A DNA stretch of 64,000 bases from Sporolactobacillus kofuensis (GTDB lineage: Bacteria; Bacillota; Bacilli; Bacillales; Sporolactobacillaceae), in contig NZ_JAMXWN010000001.1 in the NCBI RefSeq assembly GCF_024125425.1, positions 186,001-250,000 on the forward strand. The letters run 5' to 3'. This document shows positions 42,825 to 51,478 of the stretch, piece after piece. The translations under genes and the position numbers were made by a program. How positions within the stretch are numbered: the stretch's first letter is position 1; every line of letters starts with the position of its first letter. The notes below the pieces were generated by a model. That model searched no databases, was not told the origin of the DNA, and was given only the letters and a program-made list of their open reading frames with translations.

Positions 42825-43511
42825 GTGAAACCAGTTCGCTTGTTTAAATTAATTTTTTTAACGTTAATCGCACTATTACTCATCGGTTCACATAGTTCAG
42901 TTTCTTATGCAGACTCAGGGAATAGTACTGTTCAGGAATGGTTAGATAACGGGCAGAAGAAACAAAAATCTTCGGGAGATCAAAGAAGTGCGGGAAGGAC
43001 AAGCCAAAATGACTCGTCCTTAAGTAAAAATAGCAATCTATTTGTGACATTCTTAAAGTTATTCTTCGCCTTGATGATTGTATTAGCCCTTATCTATTTG
43101 CTTTATCACTTTGTTGTGAAGCGAACAGGGAAGTTTACGCGTATCAATGCGTTGAAAAATATGGGTGGCGTTTCACTTGGTGCAAATCGTTCACTACAAT
43201 TGATTCAGGTCGGTGATGAAATTCTCGTTGTTGGGGTTGGGGAAACGGTACAGTTACTCAAAGAAATTAAAGATCCTGAAGCGATCCAATCGTTAATGCA
43301 ACAATCAGATGCATCCGATCATTTTGAAGAGAACGTATTGAAAGCATTAAAATGGACAACAGATCATGCTTTGCGTCGTAATCATGATACCGCAGGTCAA
43401 GAAAGTAGTAGCTTCTCCTCACAAGAAGCGCTGAAAGCACAGCTGGAAACAGTGAAAAACGAGCGATCACACGAATTGAGAGCTCTTTTGCAGGAGGTTA
43501 GGAAAAAATGA
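42825..43511 (+). CDS. fliO: Flagellar export gate assembly protein FliO (Bacillus FliZ)
   Basis: FliO (named FliZ in B. subtilis) assists assembly of the FliP ring in the export gate. The 228-residue protein has a signal-peptide-like N-terminus (FLTLIALLLIGSHSSVSYA), a polar segment, one transmembrane helix about 72-92 (LFFALMIVLALIYLLYHFVV) and a conserved cytoplasmic segment (VSLGANRSLQLIQVGDEILVVGVGE). It starts at GTG 42825, seven bases after cheY, with no strong ribosome site. It overlaps fliP by four bases. Confidence 0.92.
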   Translation: MKPVRLFKLIFLTLIALLLIGSHSSVSYADSGNSTVQEWLDNGQKKQKSSGDQRSAGRTSQNDSSLSKNSNLFVTFLKLFFALMIVLALIYLLYHFVVKRTGKFTRINALKNMGGVSLGANRSLQLIQVGDEILVVGVGETVQLLKEIKDPEAIQSLMQQSDASDHFEENVLKALKWTTDHALRRNHDTAGQESSSFSSQEALKAQLETVKNERSHELRALLQEVRKK

Positions 43512-44182
43512 ATAGTATACCGGGTATTCCTACCGACTTCTTCACTAGCCAGCCTCAAGACGTCGCAACGACTTTACAACTTTTGCTTGTTTTGACTGTC
43601 TTGTCACTTGCTCCGGCAATTCTTGTGCTGATGACTTGCTTTACGCGTATCATTATTGTGCTGTCGTTTGTAAGAACGTCACTTTCGACACAACAAATGC
43701 CACCGAATCAAGTACTTGTAGGTCTTGCATTGTTTTTAACCTTTTTTGTAATGGCCCCTGTGTATGGACAGATTGATACGCATGCGATTCAACCGTATAT
43801 GAAGAAAGAAATTACGCAGAAACAGGCGCTTTCTAGAGCTCAAGTCCCCATTAAGGAATTCATGGCGAAGGAAACCCGTGAGAAGGATTTACAGTTGTTT
43901 TTGAATTATGGAAAATACAAAAATCCGAGTAAAGTAAGCGACATCCCACTTACGGCGCTTGTCCCTGCGTATACAATAAGTGAACTGAAAACGGCTTTTC
44001 AAATGGGGTTCATGATCTTCATTCCTTTTTTGGTAATTGATATGGTGGTTGCCAGTATCTTGATGGCTATGGGTATGATGATGTTGCCGCCGGTAATGAT
44101 TTCTCTACCGTTTAAAATCTTACTGTTTATTATGGTTGACGGTTGGTACTTAATTGTTGAATCGTTGCTTAAGAGTTTTTGA
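43508..44182 (+). CDS. fliP: Flagellar export gate protein FliP
   Basis: FliP pentamers form the export pore with FliQ and FliR. The 224-residue membrane protein has LTVLSLAPAILVLMTCFTRIIIVLSF and the signature AFQMGFMIFIPFLVIDMVVASILMAMGMMMLPP, with about four transmembrane helices. The cleaved signal peptide of enterobacterial FliP is not evident. ATG 43508 overlaps fliO by ATGA and has AGGAGG inside fliO. Confidence 0.96.
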   Translation: MNSIPGIPTDFFTSQPQDVATTLQLLLVLTVLSLAPAILVLMTCFTRIIIVLSFVRTSLSTQQMPPNQVLVGLALFLTFFVMAPVYGQIDTHAIQPYMKKEITQKQALSRAQVPIKEFMAKETREKDLQLFLNYGKYKNPSKVSDIPLTALVPAYTISELKTAFQMGFMIFIPFLVIDMVVASILMAMGMMMLPPVMISLPFKILLFIMVDGWYLIVESLLKSF

Positions 44183-44198
44183 GAAAGGATGAAGCCGA

Positions 44199-44468
44199 AT
44201 GAGTTCTGAAATGATTCTCTCAATCGCTGATCAAAGTGTTATGGCGGTGCTCATGGTTTCTGGGCCGTTACTCGTACTATCACTTGTTGTCGGTTTAATC
44301 GTCAGCATTTTTCAAGCAGCGACGCAAATTCAAGAACAAACGTTGGCGTTCATTCCCAAAATTGTAGCAGTCCTTTTCGGATTGATTCTGTTTGGCCCTT
44401 GGATGCTTTCAAAGATGCTTACGTTTACAGAAAATATTTTTGCAAATCTACCGCACTTTATCCGATAG
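44199..44468 (+). CDS. fliQ: Flagellar export gate protein FliQ
   Basis: The 89-residue protein has two transmembrane helices and the conserved sequence VSGPLLVLSLVVGLIVSIFQAATQIQEQTLAFIPKI, typical of FliQ, which packs four copies around the FliP-FliR pore. ATG 44199 follows AAAGGATGAAG. fliR follows after nine bases. Confidence 0.96.
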   Translation: MSSEMILSIADQSVMAVLMVSGPLLVLSLVVGLIVSIFQAATQIQEQTLAFIPKIVAVLFGLILFGPWMLSKMLTFTENIFANLPHFIR

Positions 44469-44477
44469 AAAGGGACT

Positions 44478-45266
44478 ATGAATTCATTGTCATTATCACT
44501 ATTAAATGCCATTCCTGTTTTCTTACTGATTCTTGCGCGATTGACAAGCTTTATCGTAACCATGCCACTATTCTCGTATCGGACGATTCCGGCGCCAGTG
44601 AAAATTGGTCTCTCAGTCTCACTGGCGATACTCGTCGATCTAACACAATTTGAAAGTCAGACTGTACCACTTGACGGCAGGTTTGTTGTGCTGATTCTAA
44701 AGGAAATTCTTGTAGGTATTTCCATGGGGTTTGTTGCCGGTATTCTTGTCTATGCCGTACAGCTTGCCGGGGCTTTCATTGACATGCAAATGGGTTTTGC
44801 AATGGCCAATGTGATTAGTCCTGAAAGCGGGGTCACGACACCGCTCACCGGGCAGTTTCTCTATGTTCTACAACTGTTATTCTTTTTAGGTGTAAATGCT
44901 CACCATATGCTGCTGAACGGGATAATGTATAGCTTTCAGATAATTCCTATCAGCAGTTTAAGTGTGGCCTATGGATCTGGAAATACTGCAGAATTTGTTA
45001 CTCGAGTCACTGCACAGATGTTTGTTATTGCTGCACAACTAGCCATGCCGATCGTTGGCTGCCTTTTCTTGGTTGATCTTGCAGTAGGTCTGATTGCGCG
45101 AACTGTGCCGCAAGTCAACGTTTTTGTTGTAGGTATGCCGCTTAAGGTGCTTGCCGGATTTGCAATAATGTTGGTTGTTTTTCCATCGCTAATCGGTCTC
45201 TTTCAAGTGATCTTTGATTCGATGACCTCGATTTTTAGTGGCTTTATGCATGTATTGGGGAGTTAA
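44478..45266 (+). CDS. fliR: Flagellar export gate protein FliR
   Basis: The single FliR subunit completes the export pore and contacts FlhB. The 262-residue protein has about six hydrophobic helices with the family text RLTSFIVTMPLFSYRTIPAPVKIGLS, KEILVGISMGFV and QMGFAMANVISPESG. ATG 44478 follows AAAGGGAC. flhB begins five bases after its stop. Confidence 0.95.
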   Translation: MNSLSLSLLNAIPVFLLILARLTSFIVTMPLFSYRTIPAPVKIGLSVSLAILVDLTQFESQTVPLDGRFVVLILKEILVGISMGFVAGILVYAVQLAGAFIDMQMGFAMANVISPESGVTTPLTGQFLYVLQLLFFLGVNAHHMLLNGIMYSFQIIPISSLSVAYGSGNTAEFVTRVTAQMFVIAAQLAMPIVGCLFLVDLAVGLIARTVPQVNVFVVGMPLKVLAGFAIMLVVFPSLIGLFQVIFDSMTSIFSGFMHVLGS

Positions 45267-45271
45267 AGGAC

Positions 45272-46360
45272 ATGTCTGATCTGCGCTATCCTGTGAATTT
45301 ACAATATTTTGCAGGTGAGAAAACTGAAAAGGCGACACCACATAAGCGAGAGGAAAGTAGAAAAAAAGGTCAAATTTTTAAAAGTGTTGATCTTAGCACT
45401 GCAATTAGTATGCTTGCTTTCTTTATTTACTTTCGAATTGCTGGTGGCAAATTTGTTGAGCAACTCGCTCAGATGATGGGGATTTTTTTTAACCGCGATC
45501 TATCGATGGGCGTTACTGAGAATACAATCCATCGCCTGTTCTCTGAACTATCGATGCAAGTGCTACAACTACTGCTCCCTATTCTAATAGTAGCACTCGT
45601 AATTGGGGTAGCGACACAAATAGTTCAGGTTGGTATTCTATTCTTGCCCGACCAGCTTATGTTTAAACCGGAACGGCTTGATCCTTTAAAAGGACTAAAG
45701 CGGATTTATTCACTTAGAGCCATCGTTGAATTTCTAAAATCCATACTCAAGATCGTCTTTATCGGGATCGTTGCCTTTGCAATTTTGTGGATGAATCGAC
45801 AATCGATTACTCAATTGGCCAGCCAACCCTTAACGGAAAGTGTACGGACAATTGCAACTATTGTACTTAATATGGGGATAGCCGTTGCCGTATCTTTAAT
45901 TGCTTTGTCTTTACTCGATTACCTTTATCAGAAGTATGATTATGAAAAAAATATCCGAATGTCTAAACAAGATATAAAGGATGAATTCAAAAGCATTGAA
46001 GGTAATCCGCAGATTAAATCAAAGATTAAGGAAAGACAGCGGCAAATGGCACTGAGGAGAATGATGCAAGAAGTACCTAAAGCAGATGTTATTATTACGA
46101 ACCCAACACACTTTGCTGTTGCATTGACCTATGATGCAGAAAAAATGGGCTCCCCGCAAGTGATTGCAAAAGGTGCGGATCTCATTGCGTTAAGGATTAA
46201 GGAGATCGCTCGTGCGAACCAAATCGTCATTGTTGAGAAAAAGCCATTAGCCAGGGCGTTGTTTCATCAATTGGAAATTGGTGACACGATTCCAGAAGAA
46301 TTTTTCAAAGCAGTCGCAGAAATATTAGCTTATGTCTACCGATTAAAAGGCAAAGTCTGA
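45272..46360 (+). CDS. flhB: Flagellar export switch protein FlhB
   Basis: FlhB controls substrate choice; self-cleavage in its cytoplasmic domain permits the change from hook to filament export. The 362-residue protein has four transmembrane helices, the N-terminal FAGEKTEKATPHKREESRKKGQ signature, and the autocleavage site NPTH at 277-280, so about 86 residues form the cleaved C fragment. That fragment resembles the separate protein YlqH encoded at 22,570. ATG 45272 follows AAAGGAC. Confidence 0.96.
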   Translation: MSDLRYPVNLQYFAGEKTEKATPHKREESRKKGQIFKSVDLSTAISMLAFFIYFRIAGGKFVEQLAQMMGIFFNRDLSMGVTENTIHRLFSELSMQVLQLLLPILIVALVIGVATQIVQVGILFLPDQLMFKPERLDPLKGLKRIYSLRAIVEFLKSILKIVFIGIVAFAILWMNRQSITQLASQPLTESVRTIATIVLNMGIAVAVSLIALSLLDYLYQKYDYEKNIRMSKQDIKDEFKSIEGNPQIKSKIKERQRQMALRRMMQEVPKADVIITNPTHFAVALTYDAEKMGSPQVIAKGADLIALRIKEIARANQIVIVEKKPLARALFHQLEIGDTIPEEFFKAVAEILAYVYRLKGKV

Positions 46361-46379
46361 AAAGGAAGGGAGGGTAACA

Positions 46380-48413
46380 ATGAAAACAAGAGATTATATC
46401 GTAATGATTGGCGTCGTATTTATCGTCATGATGCTGATTATTCCATTACCAGCTTCATTACTCAGCTTTCTTATTATCATGAATATTTCATTAGCTTTGG
46501 TCATTTTATTGGTCACATTGAATGTAACAGAATCTCTGGAGTTTTCAGTGTTTCCTTCACTGCTCCTGATCATGACCTTATTTCGAATTGCATTAAATGT
46601 TTCAACGACACGATTGATTCTCACGGAAGGTGATGCGGGTCGTGTTATTGAGGCGTTCGGTAATTTTGTGGTAGAGGGAAATGTTATCGTTGGCCTTGTT
46701 GTGTTCCTAATCTTAATTATTGTGCAATTTATTGTCATAACTAAGGGGGCAGAACGTGTCGCTGAAGTGGCAGCTCGCTTTACTTTGGATGCAATGCCGG
46801 GAAAACAAATGAGCATTGATGCCGATATGAATGCAGGATTAATCAATGATCAAGAGGCAAAAAGACGACGTGAGAAAATCACGAGAGAAGCCGATTTTTA
46901 TGGTGCGATGGATGGGGCAAGTAAGTTTGTCAAAGGTGATGCGGTTGCAAGTATGATCATCGTCGCAATCAATTTGATTGTTGGAATGATCATTGGTGTC
47001 ATGCAACAGGGCATGTCACTGAGCGATGCTGCTCAAAACTTCAGTTTGCTCTCAGTTGGTGATGGCATTGTCAGCCAAATCCCAGCACTGCTTATTTCGA
47101 CAGCAACCGGCATTATTGTTACACGTTCTTCTTCGGAAAATAATATGGGTAAAGAAGTTTCTGATCAATTACTTTCCTACCCAGTGATGCTCATCGTCGC
47201 CGGTGCAGTGATTTTCATTTTGGGCTTAACACCGATTGGAATGGTCGCAACCTTGCCGATCGCGATTGTATTGATTGTTATAGGGCTCATGATTCGTAGA
47301 AATCGTGGTCAAGCGCTTCAAGATGTCGCTAAAGAAGAGGATAAAAAGGCTGAAGAAACATTTAAGAGTCAAGAGAACGTCATGAACCTTTTACATATGG
47401 ATCCGGTAGAGTTTGAGTTTGGTTATGCATTGGTACCTCTGGCGGACAGTTCACAAGGCGGCGACCTATTGGATCGGATTGTCATGATTAGACGTCAACT
47501 TGCACTCGAACTTGGATTTGTACTCCCTGTCGTACGTATTCGAGATAATATTCAACTTGAACCCAATAGTTACCGAATAAAAATTAACGGGAGTGAAGTG
47601 GCAAAAGGGGAATTAATGCCGGATCATTACCTCGCCATGAGTCCTGGTATTGATGATGAATCGATTCATGGTATCGAAACAGTTGAACCAGCTTTTGGAT
47701 TAAAAGCCCTTTGGATTGATGAACAAACGAAAGAACAAGCCGAACTTTCGGGCTATACAGTTGTTGACCCTCCTTCGGTTGTTTCGACACATTTAACGGA
47801 GGTCATGCGTCGCCATGCCTATGAATTGGTTGGCAGACAGGAAACGAAACAACTTGTCGATCATTTAAAGGAGCACTATCCTGCATTGGTTGACGCGGTC
47901 ATTCCTGATCCGTTGACAATTGGCGATGTTCAGAAGGTTCTTGTGAACTTATTAAAAGAAAATATTTCGATCCGAAACTTGCCGATCATTTTTGAAACAT
48001 TAGCAGATTATGGACAAATGACAAAAGATACAGGATTACTCACTGAATATGTTCGTCAGGCACTTGCACGACAGATTACCGAACAATTCACTCAGCAAGG
48101 TGAGACTTTAAAAGTATTAACAATCAGCCCGGATTTTGAACGAAAAATTTCAGATTCTGTTCAAAAAACAGAACATGGCAATTTCTTAGCATTAGATGGA
48201 CAAACCACATCACAAGCATTAAAGAACTTATCCAGTGCCGTTGAGAAATGGGTTGATCCGGAAAGTGACCCGGTTATTCTTTGCTCACCTGCAGTGCGCA
48301 TGTATGTCCGACAATTAATTGAGCGCTATTTTCCAAATATACGTGTTCTATCCTATAATGAACTTGAAACGAATGTTGAAGTACAAAGCATTGGGGTGCT
48401 GAGTGCAGCATGA
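46380..48413 (+). CDS. flhA: Flagellar export apparatus protein FlhA
   Basis: FlhA is the major export gate component; its membrane part conducts protons and its cytoplasmic ring receives chaperone-substrate complexes. The 677-residue protein has about eight transmembrane helices, the FHIPEP signature region TLDAMPGKQMSIDADMNAG near 135-155 with RRREKITREADFYGAMDGASKFVKGDA after it, and a 350-residue cytoplasmic domain. ATG 46380 follows AAGGGAGGG. It overlaps flhF by four bases. Confidence 0.97.
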   Translation: MKTRDYIVMIGVVFIVMMLIIPLPASLLSFLIIMNISLALVILLVTLNVTESLEFSVFPSLLLIMTLFRIALNVSTTRLILTEGDAGRVIEAFGNFVVEGNVIVGLVVFLILIIVQFIVITKGAERVAEVAARFTLDAMPGKQMSIDADMNAGLINDQEAKRRREKITREADFYGAMDGASKFVKGDAVASMIIVAINLIVGMIIGVMQQGMSLSDAAQNFSLLSVGDGIVSQIPALLISTATGIIVTRSSSENNMGKEVSDQLLSYPVMLIVAGAVIFILGLTPIGMVATLPIAIVLIVIGLMIRRNRGQALQDVAKEEDKKAEETFKSQENVMNLLHMDPVEFEFGYALVPLADSSQGGDLLDRIVMIRRQLALELGFVLPVVRIRDNIQLEPNSYRIKINGSEVAKGELMPDHYLAMSPGIDDESIHGIETVEPAFGLKALWIDEQTKEQAELSGYTVVDPPSVVSTHLTEVMRRHAYELVGRQETKQLVDHLKEHYPALVDAVIPDPLTIGDVQKVLVNLLKENISIRNLPIIFETLADYGQMTKDTGLLTEYVRQALARQITEQFTQQGETLKVLTISPDFERKISDSVQKTEHGNFLALDGQTTSQALKNLSSAVEKWVDPESDPVILCSPAVRMYVRQLIERYFPNIRVLSYNELETNVEVQSIGVLSAA

Positions 48414-49507
48414 AAATGAAAAAAATTATTGCGCCAACTATGGCTCAAGCAATTGAAAAGGTCAAACAAGAACTTGGCAATGATGCGGTTATTTTTCATA
48501 CAAAGAAAGTGACAAGCGGGAGGTTCTTTAATCTTTTCAAGAAAGTGAATATAGAGGTACTTGCTGCAAGTGATCCTGAACCGCATTCACCCATTAATAA
48601 AAGTGAACAAGTTGCCGAAAAAGAGAGTAAGGGATTCATAACCAATCATGGCGCTACAGTTAATGAACAAGGTCTTCCGTTCCGTCGTTCAGATCATAAG
48701 GTCGATCGATTATTCACAGCGCCCGGATTGATTGAATCGTTACAAGATAAGCTACTTGATCAAGGGATGCGGAGAGACGATACGGATCCTCTTATGCAAC
48801 TTTTGATTAAAAAGTGGTATCAGAGTGATGAGCAAATGAACCGACGTGAGTTAATGGAACTGTTAAAAGCACAGCTGGTTCAAAAATTGGATCCGAGAAG
48901 ATTTCAGATTGGCGGATTGAGCGAGCATTTCATTATGCTAGTTGGTCCAACAGGTGTTGGAAAAACCACGACAATGGCAAAATTAGCAAGTCGTGCAGTA
49001 TTAGATGAAGGGAAAAAAATTGCATTCATCACTGCAGATACTTATCGGATTGCAGCGATTGATCAGCTGAGAATGTATGCGGATATTTTGGGCGCTCCTT
49101 TGGAAGTCGCCTACACGCAACAAGATTTTCAACGGTTAATCAGACAGTTTTCCGAATATGATCATGTTTTTATTGATACGGCAGGACGCAATTTTCAAAA
49201 CAGTTCGTATATCTCGGAACTCAGGCAATACGTCGGAGACGGTTTGTCTATCGGTTTGTATTTGGTTGTTTCTGCAACAACTAAAGTAGAAGATATGAAT
49301 GCAGTCATTACTCAATTTCAATCGATGAATGTGACAAACCTGATCCTATCAAAACTTGATGAAACGACTACGTTGGGTTCTCTAGTCAGCGTATTACTGC
49401 AACAACCAAAGATGAACGTTGCGTACATAACGAATGGACAAGATGTTCCTGATGATTTACATTTTCCGAATGTTCGGGAACTAATTAATCTGATGCTGGG
49501 TGATTGA
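48410..49507 (+). CDS. flhF: SRP-type GTPase FlhF, flagellar placement
   Basis: FlhF is a paralogue of Ffh/FtsY which sets flagellar position and number. The 365-residue protein has a basic N-terminal B domain, a helical N domain and the G domain with P-loop GPTGVGKTTT near 182-191, DTYRIAAIDQL, DTAGRNF and SKLDETTTLG. ATG 48410 overlaps flhA by ATGA. flhG follows at once, the usual regulatory partner that stimulates FlhF GTPase. Confidence 0.96.
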   Translation: MKMKKIIAPTMAQAIEKVKQELGNDAVIFHTKKVTSGRFFNLFKKVNIEVLAASDPEPHSPINKSEQVAEKESKGFITNHGATVNEQGLPFRRSDHKVDRLFTAPGLIESLQDKLLDQGMRRDDTDPLMQLLIKKWYQSDEQMNRRELMELLKAQLVQKLDPRRFQIGGLSEHFIMLVGPTGVGKTTTMAKLASRAVLDEGKKIAFITADTYRIAAIDQLRMYADILGAPLEVAYTQQDFQRLIRQFSEYDHVFIDTAGRNFQNSSYISELRQYVGDGLSIGLYLVVSATTKVEDMNAVITQFQSMNVTNLILSKLDETTTLGSLVSVLLQQPKMNVAYITNGQDVPDDLHFPNVRELINLMLGD

Positions 49508-49509
49508 AA

Positions 49510-50397
49510 ATGAATAATGATCAAGCTGAAAAGTTAAGAATGCGGATCTCTCTTGAAAAGAAAGAAGATTCAGCCGCTCAGGTCATTGGCGTAGCAAGTG
49601 GTAAGGGTGGCGTTGGGAAATCAGTTTTCTGTGTAAACTTTTCAATTGCACTTGGACAAGTACATAATAAAGTTCTCATTATTGATCTAGATATTGGCAT
49701 GGGGAATATTGAGCAATTAATGGGGAAAACTGCTCCATTAACTATTGTCGATGCGATACAGAGAAAGCTGCCCTTTAAGGAAGTTGTTATTGAAGCGACT
49801 TCAACGGTTTCTTTCATTGCCGGAGGCAGTGGTTTGACTTCACTCTTTCATTTAAATGATGAGTATTTACATGACTTTTTGGATCAGCTTGAACAATTAC
49901 GAAATGAGTACGACTTTATTCTTTTTGATTTTGGTGCTGGAGCATCTGAAGACATGTTCCATTTTATGCTTGCCGTAAATCGATTAATTCTTGTAACCAC
50001 TCCAGAGCCTCCTGCAATGGCCGATAGTTATTCTGTGTTAAAAATGGTTTATGCACGTAACCAGGATCTTGAGGTGTCCTTTGTTGTCAATCAGATCTTG
50101 AAGAAAAGTGAGGGATGGGAGACTTGGCAGCGTATTTCTTCAGTTGCCGATCGCTTTCTAGGTAACTCACCATCATGGTTAGCAGCGATCCATCGAGATA
50201 ATGATTTAGTACAATCGGTGCGAAAGCAAGTTCCTTGTATGTTAAGTCATCCGCAATCCAGATATTGTGTTGACATGCAACTTCTATCGAAAGCGTTCCT
50301 CATTCAATGTGGGGCAACCATACAACCGAAAGTGGTACCCTCATTTGCCGATAAGGTCAAGAAGTATTTGAGATTGATCGGGGGGAAAAGAGCATGA
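49510..50397 (+). CDS. flhG: MinD-like ATPase FlhG (YlxH)
   Basis: FlhG is a ParA/MinD-family ATPase that activates FlhF and helps pattern flagella. The 295-residue protein shows a deviant Walker A (SGKGGVGKS, near 29-37), DIGMGN, FIAGGSGL and FDFGAGASE, and the C-terminal membrane-targeting amphipathic helix region. Its N-terminal DQAEKLRMRI motif corresponds to the FlhF-activating peptide. I chose ATG 49510 a few bases after GGGTGATT; TTG 49504, which overlaps flhF, gives the MKMN start seen in B. subtilis and is possible. Confidence 0.93.
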   Translation: MNNDQAEKLRMRISLEKKEDSAAQVIGVASGKGGVGKSVFCVNFSIALGQVHNKVLIIDLDIGMGNIEQLMGKTAPLTIVDAIQRKLPFKEVVIEATSTVSFIAGGSGLTSLFHLNDEYLHDFLDQLEQLRNEYDFILFDFGAGASEDMFHFMLAVNRLILVTTPEPPAMADSYSVLKMVYARNQDLEVSFVVNQILKKSEGWETWQRISSVADRFLGNSPSWLAAIHRDNDLVQSVRKQVPCMLSHPQSRYCVDMQLLSKAFLIQCGATIQPKVVPSFADKVKKYLRLIGGKRA

Positions 50398-51476
50398 AGC
50401 CTGTAAAAGTACTCGTGGTTGATGATTCGGCGTTCATGCGACAAACCCTAAAAGCAATGATCGAAGAAGATCCAATGCTGACTGTTGTTGCTACAGCAAG
50501 GAATGGGCGAGATGCATTAGATAAATTGTTTCGCTTTCATCCTGATGTAGTCACACTCGATATTATTCTGCCAGGGGATAAAAATGGACTTGACGTTTTA
50601 CATGATCTTATGGAGCAACGCCCAACGCCAACAATTATGGTAAGTGGTGCTTCAGATGAAAATGCGAACTACGTTATTGAAGCGATCAGCAGTGGTGCTT
50701 TTGATTTCATTTTTAAACCTTCAGGTAAGCCATCCGATGTTGAGCGCATTGAGCGTGAACTACAGGAGAAGATTAAACAGGCAGCGTTTTCGAAGATAAA
50801 TAGTGAAATGTTAAATCCAAGAAATGAAGTGTATCATACAAATGAGATTCGTAGAGAACATGCATTCCATGGAAACAGTGCTGGATCTTCAATGATTCTT
50901 ATTGGCACTTCTACTGGCGGTCCAAAGGCTCTTCAGACTGTGGTGCCATCACTGAATAAAAATCTTCCGGCTCCTGTATTAATCATTCAGCATATGCCTC
51001 CGCGATTTACAAAATCGCTAGCTGAACGTCTTGATCGGCTATCCTCTATTGAAGTGAGTGAGGCACAAGATGGGGAAGTATTACAGAAGGGTCATTGTTA
51101 TGTTGCTCCTGGCGGACGGCATATGTGTATCCAAGAGAATGAGTACGCTCAGTATCAAGTTCACCTAACAGATACCGATCCGGTAAATGGTGTTCGTCCG
51201 GCAGTTGATGTCACGCTCGAATCATTAGCGGATTTACAAGGATGTTCATTCGTGATCACTATTTTGACCGGGATGGGTAAAGATGGTGCAAGAGGAATTA
51301 CAGATCTTTGTGCTGCCGGGAAACCCATTCACGCCATCGCTGAGTCCGAAGAGACCTGTACAGTGTTTGGCATGCCCAAAGCAGCAATAGAAACTGGTAA
51401 AATTAATGAGATTCGGCCTCTTGAACATGTGGCCGATGCAATCTGCAGCCAATTCGGATTACAGGGAGATGAATGA
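50394..51476 (+). CDS. cheB: Chemoreceptor methylesterase CheB
   Basis: CheB removes methyl groups from receptors and, when phosphorylated, provides adaptation. The 360-residue protein has a receiver domain with Asp10-Asp11 and Asp56, and a methylesterase domain with catalytic Ser173 in GTSTGGPKAL, the His in IIQHMPP near 200, and Asp in LTGMGKDGA. Around the phosphorylation site the sequence LDIILPGDKNG carries one more residue than the usual LD..MP.MNG. ATG 50394 overlaps flhG by four bases. Confidence 0.96.
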   Translation: MKPVKVLVVDDSAFMRQTLKAMIEEDPMLTVVATARNGRDALDKLFRFHPDVVTLDIILPGDKNGLDVLHDLMEQRPTPTIMVSGASDENANYVIEAISSGAFDFIFKPSGKPSDVERIERELQEKIKQAAFSKINSEMLNPRNEVYHTNEIRREHAFHGNSAGSSMILIGTSTGGPKALQTVVPSLNKNLPAPVLIIQHMPPRFTKSLAERLDRLSSIEVSEAQDGEVLQKGHCYVAPGGRHMCIQENEYAQYQVHLTDTDPVNGVRPAVDVTLESLADLQGCSFVITILTGMGKDGARGITDLCAAGKPIHAIAESEETCTVFGMPKAAIETGKINEIRPLEHVADAICSQFGLQGDE

Positions 51477-51478
51477 AC

